Both the position numbers and the translations under genes were made by a program. A DNA stretch of 64,000 nucleotides, taken from Nemopilema nomurai. Its lineage: Eukaryota; Cnidaria; Scyphozoa; Rhizostomeae; Rhizostomatidae. Position 1 is the stretch's first letter, and each line of letters begins with the position of its first letter. Of the stretch, positions 51,201 through 61,200 are shown one piece after another. The notes below the pieces were generated by a model. That model had not been told where the DNA came from. It was given only the letters and a program-made list of their open reading frames with translations, and did no database searches. Location of the stretch: contig ML133444.1 in the NCBI GenBank assembly GCA_003864495.1, positions 270,004 through 334,003 of the forward strand. Reading direction: 5' to 3'.

Positions 51201-54200
51201 GACAAAAGCAGAAAAACATGTCCAAAATCATTTTGAAATAATCCAATGCAACCTTTCTAGACTTCCACCTAATGATTTCGGTTGATTTTGATCGAGTAAA
51301 GAAAACTTTGACATGAGCTTTCCCAATTTTTGCGAGGGTTTTTCCGGGAAACAGGGGAATACCCTTTTGCATAATTGAAAGGGACTAAACCAGCTAATTT
51401 GGGGTACATGTCGATTGATTCTGTCTTTCTAATCTTTTTCTAAAGTTTTTTCTTTAATAAAGTTTTTTTCTTCAAATTTTCCAAAATTATATTATACGGC
51501 ATTGTTCTGAATACCCAATAATTTTGAATTCTCGTGCTCTTAAAAAAATTCTCGTATAAGAAAAAGAGATTTTTCAGGAAATATTCTCAGCATTGAAATG
51601 CTAATTACAAAAGCAATGTCTGGGTAAATGTTTAGGCCGCGTGATACATACTTTCGATAAATAACAAAACTCTTTTCCTTTTCCCCGTAAAGTATTTTGA
51701 GTGGCAAGGGGGAGAAACCATGGGAAACTTGAAAGCTCTTTATAAAGTCAATTGGGGGTTTCCCGGGAACCGGGACTTCCCCGCCGCACAAGCACTCTAT
51801 AAAATCGAGGGAGAAAATCAGGACTGCAATTTTCATAGAAGCTTGTGTTCACTGAAAGAGGTTGTATTCTTAGTGAAAGTCATGGAAATTCAGTTTTTGT
51901 TGATGCTGTGGGGAATTGCTGAAGTAGTCGGGCTTTTGGTGGTAACAAGAATACTGAAAACGTTTCACAATTTGCGATTTTCCAAAGGCCGTAAAACACT
52001 GTTGCTGAAAACTGCTCTAGCCTACGAGTTCAACCAGAAAAACATTCAAAGAGATGCAGTTGCCAGTGTTTCGTTGGGGGTTATTTCAGCAGCAGTGAGT
52101 TCACTGGCAAACCAGCGAGTACTACTGATCGTGGCATTGGCCTACCATTTCATATGGCCCTTTCTGGAGCGGGAAAACAACCAAGCAGTTGGCATGGCCT
52201 GGGGATTCTACTTTGGTTACCTGAAGAAGGTCGTTCCGAAATTCATTCAAAACGTATCAATCAGCGATAAAAGGGATGGTATACTGGAAAAGCTGCTGAT
52301 ACTGGTTCCAGCTGACTGCTCTATCTATAACGATCTAAGCAAAGTCGACAAGCGAATTACCTACGAAGAAAATCTCCATCCGACCAAGGAAAATGTCGGT
52401 GGTATCCGGGCAAGAAAATACGTGAATTCATGTTACAAAGTAGATTATGATGGAGGACATTTCTACGCAGCCATTGAATATGCATCCCCTTTAAATATCC
52501 TGAGGGAAATGTGCAATCACAAGAAAGTTGAAATGTCTTCCACGGAAAGGGACAATCAAACTATCATATTTTATGAGACGATGAAGATGATTATAAACGA
52601 TTATTCCAACGCCGACGACCCATCAATAAAAGATCACATTGAATTCGTTTTTATTGACAAAGATGAGAATGTTGTGGACAAATTAATTGAGACTGCAAAG
52701 CAAATTATCAATAAACATGATGCCTATCCAAAACTCAAATGACAGCATTCTGGTGACTTCCTTGTATAAACATTTGTTATGAAGTTTAAATGATTTATCA
52801 CCTCTCCTGATCATTATTTCTTGTTTATTTCCAATTCCTGCTTTGTTATTCTGCCCCTTCCCCCTATAATGAACTCATTTTTGATTCAAAACCTGTCAGT
52901 TCACTGCAGTAAATTGAACATAAATAGATGTGTTTGTTTGAAAACTTTACTTTACCAACCTGTACTTTCCATGTTCAATCTCAACCAACTTTTTCTCAAC
53001 AAACGTTTTAGTGACCCCTCGATTGTCTATTTTGCATCAGCCTGATTATTATGATTCCCAATTATCCAGCAGTCTAGTGTGTACCTTTAGAACTGTTTTT
53101 ATAGCAGTTTTTAACAGTTTCTAAATGTTGGAGAATGACAGATCTTCTTCAGAATATATTGAAAATCAGAAAAGTAAACACTAAGTGGTAGAAATAAAGA
53201 GCTATGATTTGGAAGATGTGATCCCACATTTTGATTGTGCGAGGCTACACAAAAATGATTAATAAGATTATTATCTGGGTTATTTTCATTTCTAAGCCCC
53301 TGTCAAAAAATGCTTTGGCTGATTTGGATTCTAACATGGTTCAATTTTTCATTCAATTTCATCAAGATGACAAATCCTTGGAAACCCTAATTCAAACCTT
53401 TTGGAAATCTATAAGAAGTATCCGTTAAAGAAGTACACCGTATAAGAAAATCAATTATAAAGAGAAACAGGTGCTCTATCTGTGTTCCTATTTGCAGATC
53501 AACCGAAACGAGTCACAAGACACAATGTACAGCTGAAAAGAACACAAGGCTAAAATCTTTCTTCCATCAACCTTTGATGAGATCAATTCACAAACTCTGA
53601 TAAACTAGAGCATGGTCAGCTTCTTCCACTTTCTAATTTCATTGACAATTAAGGAAAGGATTCCTAAATTCATATATCCCATGGTAGCCACCAGCAGCCC
53701 TGACCAATGCCTAGAAAGCATTTGTTCCCCCGCCCCCTCGCTAGAAGATGCTGGACTACAAGTATCTTACTTTGGAAACAATTTCTGAAACTGGATAAAC
53801 TCTGTGCATTCTGTTGTTTAACACATCAAGAAAAAAGAACATTGATTGTATCTGGAATGAAGGCTTTAGGCAGGTTTGGTTCAGTTTAAATGGTAAGACC
53901 GAAAGGTCATCATGCTGGAAGGGGGCTCTAAGAAGGTTCTGTTATGAAGAAGGGAGGTTGTGAGCTTGTGCCTGAATAAATGTGTTTTTTTATGCATCAG
54001 GCACTGCAGAGGGGGGGGGGGGGGGGCTGAGGGGGCTTTAGCCCCCCCAACGTTAGCAAAAAATGCCAAATATTTAAACTACCAATAAAGCCTTTTTTTA
54101 ATGGTTTTAGCCCCCCACCTTTTTTAGACCCCCACTTTTCTCAACGATCCGTGATGCCTGTGCATGACAAGCGCTCTGTAGCCTGGCACTTCTTTATAGG

Positions 54201-54741
54201 GTGGTGAACTTTAGAAATCTATAAACTTATTTAAAAGACCAAGAGTTGCAAAGGCTTAATTCAACTTGGATTGAGTATTCTCTAACTAATAATGTAATAT
54301 AAATTTAACCAATATTCTTACCCAGAGAAATCCAAATATTTTTGGGGTTGTGAGATGTTTGGCTGGCACCAAATGCAAGAATCAGCCCAAAGACTATGCC
54401 AGACATCAAAGACATAGTACTTCCTGTAACAAATTAAAACACTGGGTATCACCATCCTTTAAGGAAAACATTTGTCTAGGCCGATTACAATAAAAGTTAA
54501 AAATACTGATGACTGAATTTCGATGACTGAATATGGCAATGATCTTGTTGTCACTCCATTGGTTGTAATAAATAGAATTGTAAAATAAAAAAGCTAGGTG
54601 ACAATAAAAAAGAAATCCTGGAACTTTTATAAAAATCTGAGTTACTTGAAGAAACTTACCAGCTTTCAAAAAACCAATCACGCCACCAACGAGAACTACA
54701 AATGAAAAGGCAAAAGACAGGAAATCCATATTTGCCGCCAT
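48261..54741 (-). CDS. TMEM14: TMEM14-family small membrane protein (partial; last exon unresolved)
   Basis: Three exons join in phase: 54660-54741 (ATG at 54741), 54322-54423 and 48261-48348. The first encodes MAANMDFLSFAFSFVVLVGG and the next residues run to FLKAG. The second gives SGIVFGLILAFGASQTSHN and then PKNIWISLG. The third gives VVMGARFFKTGKVMPAGM. This matches the TMEM14 pattern GGxxGYxKAGS ... GAxxxSxxPxxxW ... MGxRFxxSGKxMPAG, three hydrophobic helices in a protein of about 110 residues. TMEM14C is a mitochondrial inner-membrane protein needed for haem synthesis; I cannot say which paralogue this is. An upstream in-frame ATG at 54918 is not needed. The intron between exons 2 and 3 is about 6 kb and contains both STING homologues. 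A possible last exon near 46927-47000 is weak. Confidence 0.82.
50305..51372 (-). CDS. divergent STING homologue (intronless)
   Basis: A single 355-codon ORF. Hydrophobic helices lie at about residues 42-71, 115-135 and 149-171, followed by a C-terminal domain of about 175 residues that aligns with the STING cyclic-dinucleotide-binding domain. The alignment is supported by GNALGYYNYL (human GLAWSYYIGYL), KRFILIPANG (LYILLPLDCG), GIKMRPYFQSVY (GIKDRVYSNSIY) and FYCIVEEAS (GTCVLEYAT). Arg259 and Tyr261 match human R238 and Y240, and Glu283 matches E260. Trp161, Asn242 and Pro264 equivalents are changed. The protein ends at the domain with no C-terminal tail for TBK1/IRF3, as in other non-vertebrate STINGs. 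STING is an ER membrane adaptor sensing cyclic dinucleotides. Start choice is uncertain: ATG at 51372 gives 355 residues, a later in-frame Met at residue 48 would still keep the helices. AATAAA lies 14-19 bp past the stop. Confidence 0.78.
   Translation of the reverse strand: MQKGIPLFPGKTLAKIGKAHVKVFFTRSKSTEIIRWKSRKVALDYFKMILDMFFCFCQAFLLNLGSGLVFAATMDYSRWRSLCLNRFHGRRGGGLLLVPTEFLVNRLKEICLGINKNYMFFITIKSMVDIVYFCYDHDLHPDVSLESYHSAADLAISILVLSPVNAVFSSMLIGSDIEFDIALGNALGYYNYLSLTGEFLDESIVKSMYASELSELPKRFILIPANGNVKGSLVEADDRISFVENTTSMKRDSSGIKMRPYFQSVYRINVPCKGRQEFYCIVEEASVTKTIDDLTTNGVLPLTAKKRTIGFLFEILQMALASDVAINEKFELIFYSGNDCDVVDVIARRFLSQQQ
51741..51804 (+). promoter_or_regulatory. TATA boxes upstream of the plus-strand STING gene
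   Basis: TATAAAG at 51741-51747 and TATAAAA at 51798-51804. The second is followed 30 bp later by TTTCATAG, a fair initiator, and 78 bp later by the ATG at 51882. This argues that coding starts at 51882 and that the open frame back to 51720 is promoter. Confidence 0.5.
51882..52742 (+). CDS. STING1: STING homologue (intronless)
   Basis: 286 codons from the preferred ATG; an in-frame ATG at 51720 would add 54 atypical residues. Hydrophobic helices at about 4-24, 58-76 and 78-95 form the membrane part. The ligand-binding domain starts at about residue 103. GMAWGFYFGYLKK aligns with human GLAWSYYIGYLRL, giving the Gly166 and Tyr167 equivalents at Gly112 and Tyr113, with Ser162 replaced by Gly108. 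GIRARKYVNSCYKV aligns with GIKDRVYSNSIYEL, so Arg178 and Tyr180 match R238 and Y240. AIEYASPLNIL aligns with VLEYATPLQTL, giving E260 conserved and T263 as Ser. Key nucleotide-binding residues are kept, so binding of cyclic dinucleotides is expected. There is no C-terminal tail. The gene is divergent from the minus-strand paralogue, 509 bp between starts, inside a TMEM14 intron. Intronless structure in an intron-rich genome suggests an old retrocopy or a family habit. Confidence 0.92.
   Translation: MEIQFLLMLWGIAEVVGLLVVTRILKTFHNLRFSKGRKTLLLKTALAYEFNQKNIQRDAVASVSLGVISAAVSSLANQRVLLIVALAYHFIWPFLERENNQAVGMAWGFYFGYLKKVVPKFIQNVSISDKRDGILEKLLILVPADCSIYNDLSKVDKRITYEENLHPTKENVGGIRARKYVNSCYKVDYDGGHFYAAIEYASPLNILREMCNHKKVEMSSTERDNQTIIFYETMKMIINDYSNADDPSIKDHIEFVFIDKDENVVDKLIETAKQIINKHDAYPKLK
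52743..54321. other. TMEM14 intron right of the STING pair
   Basis: 3' flank of the plus-strand STING gene (AATAAA near 53,193) and intron sequence. A run of 16 G lies at 54011-54026 within a GC-rich patch (53,995-54,165) whose ends CAGGCA and TGCCTG suggest a tiny decayed terminal-inverted-repeat element. No gene. Confidence 0.4.
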
Positions 54742-57700
54742 TTTATGGTTTGGTCTCAATAAGATGGTTTGGAAACCATGGACCAGTTTGAACCGCTCCT
54801 CCACAGGGCATGCTTTAGGGGGCTGAGCGGCCTGATAAGCAAACATGCTACAAAAAGCATGGAAAGAGGCCAAAAATTTCAAATAATTTATTGAGCTGGT
54901 CACGCCCAACGATGACACAGATATTACGACAGTAGATAATGCTTGATTCTTGATTTAGAAATATTGTTTAAAATAATCTTGAGCCGACTTGTCATTTGAA
55001 AAAAGACATACACAAGCACACACACACAGAGGGTAGATATACTGACTCACTGCATATTCATTCTACCTTCTTGTTCAGTAGGGCCCATGTTCATCATCAA
55101 GTACATAGTTGTCACTTAAGGTTATGTTCGTTAGGGTATGTATAATTTGGCTGTGTGGATACATAGGAACATAGGCGCCGACTACGTGGGGGATTGACAT
55201 GGGGCGCTCAGCCCCCCCCCCCCTCCTGGGAGTTTCGTTTGAAATCCACCACTGGGCTGAAAATTCAGTGCAAAACAGCTGAAGGAAGGTAAATGTATAT
55301 TCTAAGTCTCAAAAATGTGAAATTTATCTATTGTTAAAGAATAATTTGAATCAAATAAATCCCTTGTAAAAAATTTAGTCTAAACTTTCTGTCTCCTACG
55401 CCATCTGTTGATATTTTAACTTGTCTTTTGCGGAAATCGAACGGTGCCTTGATGGTCAAACTGATCAAAGGCAGTAAACCATAACCAATAATTTATAAAA
55501 AATGGCATCCCTACTTTGGACGAAAACTCGAATTTAATAGCTCTCACTAAGCATTTGATCGTACCTGCTTTTCAAGATGGATAAATTTGTTGTGAGACGG
55601 ACAATAACAAAATGAACAGATGGACAATAACAAAACATTTTTATTCTATCGAAAAAACACTAATCAAAGAATTGAACTGATGATACTGTAGACCATGATG
55701 TAATATCTGCTTTATTTAAATGTTTTGTTTTGTTTTTATACATACTACATATGTTGTATTTCGTTATTAAAGCGACAGGGAATTTCTCTACCTTTTAACT
55801 TTTTTCATTTTCTTTTCAATTTAAATTTTGAGCCCCCCTGGGAAAAGTAAAAGTCGGCGCCTATGCATAGGAATGATTCCAGACTCGCTATGGAGTTTCG
55901 TCCTTTCGACCAAAATTGGATTCTCACGTCACTTTACTTCAGAGAAATGTACCTTTGAAGATGCAACTAACTTTGTAGAATAGTAGGAAATTTAACCTCA
56001 TTCAAATTTATTTTAGTGTCATAAGAATTAAAAATTGAGGCCCTTTTGTAGGCGGGAATCGAAAACAAACCACCCTAAAAACAAACAATATATGCCATCT
56101 ATAAAAGACAAAATATCTTTCAAACAAGATATTAAGCTTTTGCTTGCGAGAAACAGAAGCAACAAGTAATATTCTAGTATCAAACATCACATGGCAACAA
56201 GCATAATGAGTATGATTCAAACTGTAGAGAAGCATCCCTATAGATGAAATAAAGCATATTCAATAAGAGTCCATATTCTAAAAAGTACGCATTTGTCACA
56301 CCAGCAACATAATATAGAAGCCCCCTCTTTGGAGAGGCCCTATTCGTTTTTAAGCTACTGTTTTCAGAGGCATTGTAAAAATATGTTTGGGAATATTTAC
56401 GGTCGAATCTAAAGTCCATAGATTTAGGAACTTCCATTAATTAAATCGAAAATATGTTCAATCTGAAAAACCACAGCCAAAATTGAGAAATTTTAACGAG
56501 CAACAAAAATTCATATGAGCAACTCCTTAGAAGTTATTCCTGTTTAAACGCAAAAGCAAAGAGCAGACAAGTATACTAACTCGTATACTAATAATAATAC
56601 AAGTTTACTAATTTATAGGCAGCTAATTATCGTTATCAAATTTAAGTAGAAATAAGGCACCTTATCGAAAATTACTTCAAATATACTTAAGCATCTAAAA
56701 ACACCAAATCGTTGCGGAAAATTTAGAAGTACCAGAAAAACAAAATTCAAATAATGAATATCAGGTCATGCTATTACATTTTGCCGAAGAATCAGCAGAG
56801 GACTTTCTCTTTGCCTCTTGCTACAAGATCTGTCAGTGGTTTGCAAAAGATGCAGGTCGAAAAAAAAACTTAGTCATACTTCAATAGCCTGCATGCAGAC
56901 TCTACGGAAGATAAAATATCAAGAGGGCGAGCAAAGTCTACCTGGAAGTCATTGAAGACAGGGGATACCACCAGACCAAATAAAAATGCAGATTAAGCTG
57001 CATATGTTTGAGAAAATGTAAACATGGAGTTTTTTTCGGGAAAATGGGCTCGTCAGACTTTTCAGCAAAGGAAATGAAAAGCTTACCAAATATTAATTTA
57101 GAAATATTAGGGGGTAGAGTAGGAAAAATAGGAGTATGTTGGAACTTAAACACGTTGCAAATCCGTTGTTACTTTGTTTAATTGAAGTATGTCCTAACTT
57201 ATACGATAAGTTACATATAAAGGGCCTGGAGAGATAACTTAAGAGAAAACTGACTGATATATGATGTGAAAGAAATAGAAAATATGAATCCTAACTGCGT
57301 ATTGACCGGTCTAATAAATAAGCTAGTTGTTAAAACAAAACAAAATTATAATTGAAAATCCAAAGTATGTCTTAAAGGTGACTTGATTTCCAAATTTATT
57401 GCGTCGCAGATTAGAATTCTTTGTATCTAGGCTTTTCGTATCTAGAAAAAAGAACAAACATTTTGGCTACAAAAAATGACTTGGTATCCTTTTTAAAATT
57501 TAACTACAGACTTGCAAACGCAATCACTTAAAGACGTAGCATTTGAAATTCAATGAGCTGGTTCTATTCTATTAAGAAACATTATAAAGAATGTTTGTCA
57601 GAGAAAAATTGTTGGATTTATGTAAAGATTTAACAACATAATGAAATGCAAAATCACCATGATCCTGAAAATTCAGGAAAATAGCACATGAATTCCCTTT

Positions 57701-58203
57701 AATTTGAATGTCAAGTCTGCAGCGCAAGGCAACTACAAACATAAACAATCAATTCGTTCCCATATCAATGCGCTCCTTCATTTAATCACAAATATCAGTT
57801 ATGTTTGCTTCCATTTATAGCCAGACCTGATTCAAACTACCTGAAACAATTTGATAAACAAGAAAATATACGCTGATTCATACAAAGCAAGGTAAGATGA
57901 TCCCGGTTTCTGACCAAAATATATTTGGATATTTCCGGACCTTTTATTGGCATTTCCAGGAACCCTGGGACAAACGTCCTAATTATTGAAATGGCTCTTA
58001 TATATGAACCCGGCAAATCAAGAACGCTTATGTGACAACCAATACAAGACAAGATTAAATATTCAATTTAAATAACTCGGCTTAATGTAAATCCAAGATA
58101 CGACCGAAGAGGATGGTGATTAAAAAGAGAATATTCCAAAGCTTAAGCCCCGGCCAAATACTCTCGACATTTCACTCGACAACGCTCGGCAACGTTCAGA
58201 TAT
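54742..58203. other. region between TMEM14 5' end and HBS1L 3' end
   Basis: Apart from the hAT-type element listed separately, this AT-rich stretch shows only short ORFs without family features. It should hold the TMEM14 promoter and the HBS1L 3' UTR. Confidence 0.4.
55170..55865. mobile_element. non-autonomous hAT-type DNA transposon (MITE), 696 bp
   Basis: The ends are perfect 13-bp inverted repeats, CATAGGCGCCGAC on the left and GTCGGCGCCTATG on the right. They are flanked by a perfect 8-bp duplication, CATAGGAA, at 55162-55169 and 55866-55873. An 8-bp target duplication with CA(T)AGG-type ends is the hAT superfamily signature. No transposase ORF is present. Poly-C and poly-G runs lie just inside both ends. 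Confidence 0.88.
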
Positions 58204-61200
58204 CTACAAAGAAGGACAGATCAATGCTAGCTCTTCAAGCAGCAATGAAAGGGAATTGGAGGGCCTTGATGAGTGAAAGTCGAGTGACATGTCAAGAGCG
58301 TTTGGCCAGGGCTTTGAAGTAGTCGCCGAACACACCTCTGTTATGACCCCAGCAGCTATCGTCTTTCCTCCATAACGAAGCATAAATCTACCTAAAACCT
58401 TGTTGTCTTTAAACAGCTCTACACAGACTGGCCGTGCAGTTCGAAGCTCTATAATGGCATTTGCGTGTTTTCCAAGAAATCTAAAAGGAAGTGAATGGAA
58501 ATGAAGCGGAACTGTGTAGTGCTTTTGTTTAAAATGGCTGATCACTACATAAAATAACTTGCACAAGCAACACAAACATGGGGGCAACATTGAGCGGATA
58601 TTAAAGCTTTGATAGAACTGAACTTTAGGTAATGTGATTGAATTGTGTGACAATTCCCGTATTAAGAAAATTGGAGATTATTTGAAAGTCAATATGGCAT
58701 TGGTGGGTTAATTTGAAATAATGCATAAAAAATTCAGGTACTGCGAATTTTGAAGGAATATATAATACTTATATAGTATATATATATAATTACAAGGCAA
58801 ATGCTGACATGAGGAAAATTCTTTCCACTCAGAATCCTTTCTACTCCAATTTGCTGCTTCAAACATCCCCGCTCATTGCACTGAGCCAAACGGCTCAACA
58901 TCCGAAGGCTGATGAAGACTTCGGTCGAAACGTTTAAGAGTTTTTTTTCTGAATATCTTTATTATTTTTATTACACTCGGCGCATGAGCTTTTGAAAGTA
59001 TATAAATATATTTAAATATATAGTAAGGAAAATCTATAGTAAGGAATATATAAAGTAAGCAAATCTTCAGACTACCTAATTAACGGGACTTTGAATCGCA
59101 ATCTGAGCAATGATTTGAACAATTACAGTAGATTCTGTTCTGAGTACTTTCAGTCAGTTAATTTAACGTACAGGATTATGCATACAAAATAAAAGCAGTG
59201 TGACCCTATTAGGAATACGATAACACTCTGTATTAGTAGGCACATCTTCATATTATCTTTTATTTCAGTTGATTCTGTTATGAGTACTCTCGGAAAATTT
59301 TTTTTAATACAGTGTTCATTGATTGCGTATTATAGCTAATCAGGTTTATCTTTTATATTCGTATTCTCATAACTGAAAATTTTGGAGATTAAAATCCTTG
59401 CGGCGATACGCAGAAAAAACTTATGCATAGCTTATTTGGGATCGATTGGGAACAATTTCGCTTTAAGTTTGAGATCGAGCCAAAATTTCTACATGGCAAC
59501 ACTTATCTTGACGTATGCAGATGACTGGTTTTGAATTGAATGGACTTTATTGAATTTTTTTATATCTATTAGCTGAAAACTGGCACACTGGATAATATTA
59601 AGAAAATAATTGGGACAAACCGTGGACGCTTTTGGGCAATTTCACCAGTATTTTTGTTAAGTGTGCTCATAAGCTTCGTTATTGTCGCTGTTTCACTGAG
59701 GCTTTGACAGTGAAAAACAACCTAAGAGTTCAGAATATTAGCATGAATTAAAAAAATTTGATAAAATGACAGCTGAAAAGAAGCATAATAACTGACAAGT
59801 ACCTTCTCTAGCTCTTAAGTGCACGATGTAGGGTAATTGATGACTGACACGCTCCTTCTAATCTAAAACGGACTACTCAGCATTCTGATGGTTCCAGCAA
59901 GAGCGGCGAAATGTTTATGCTCCCCATGTGGTTCCCAGTCTTCTATTCAAAGTGCCATATAAACTACTTACCTGTGATTCCTTAATGATTAAAAAACTAA
60001 AATAGCTTTAAGTGATTAAAAGATATATAAAACAACACCCAGTATTCCAAAACATAACTCGGAATATAGGTTCACATACCATAAATCCTTTGATGATTGG
60101 CATCTCCACATTGAAAACGACAATGCGAGCGAGGAACCTTGAAGAAGCTGCGATGGGAATCAACGGATCACATAGGATGCTACCGACGCTGCGGGGGAAA
60201 GAAATTCCATTATAGATAAGGGGAATCTTTTGCAACTATTTACCCTGGGCCATCATAGGAAATGTAACATTATCAAAAGGCTTATAGATTGAATCGGTGG
60301 GCGAAGTATAGAGGGGCTGGCATTCGCAACAAACAAGAAGACACCCCATTACAATTGCTAACTAACGCATAGTCCTCCACCTTCAAACCTATTTTTCAAT
60401 TTAATGATTACAATTTTATTAGCTAATTCTGTTTAATGGTTTAGGTACCGCCTTGAAGACCCCTGACCGGTTTGGAAACTTACGTCCTGGTCTGAAACAG
60501 AGTAAACATGACTGGGAATGGTTAACATGACATGACGTCAGTGTTGCGTTTGTGATATAACTGTTTGGGGATGGACTCTTGCCAGGCTTCAAAGTGGCCC
60601 CGAATCAGTCGAATCCAACCTACTACCTGGAGAGCTTGGAGATATAAATTCACAAGAGCCAAAAGACTATCACTTACCAAGAGCCAAAAGACTATATACA
60701 CTATAACATTATTCTTATTCACATAGGTCTCCGTTAATCTTGGAGAGATTGCAATTACAAAAGAGCTAAAGAGTTTAAATAGAATGAGTAGCATTGATAG
60801 GACATACCTAACGTGTGCAACATCAACACCAGTTACTGTCATGGTCACATGATCACCAGCTGCTGCCCACTTCACGGAGGTATCCCGCATAGCGAGAGCT
60901 GGAATAGAAGTAAGTTAGGGATCGAAACAAAACATGTTTACACAACCGTGATTACTGAAAAGCCGTGCTAACTCTTTGCTACGAGGATAAATGTAACTGC
61001 GCTTGAATTGCATAACTAGGCCATTTCCTAGAAGACTCGTTTTCATTTTAGGTGACTCGTTTACATTAAAGGAGACTAGCTTACATTCTAAGAGACTCGT
61101 TTTCATTTTAGGAGACTCGTTTGCATTCCAGGAGACTAGTTTACATTCTAGGGGATTCGTTTTCATTTTAGGAGACTCGTTTTCATTAAAGAAGACTAAC

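Noticed and set aside
51720..51881. N-terminal extension of the plus-strand STING frame
   Set aside because: It contains two TATA boxes and a sequence unlike any STING N-terminus, so I prefer the ATG at 51882; transcript ends would decide.
53641..53725. Candidate TMEM14 exon 3 reading GLLVATMGYMN
   Set aside because: The exon at 48261-48348 fits phase and the family pattern MGxRFxxSGKxMPAG much better.
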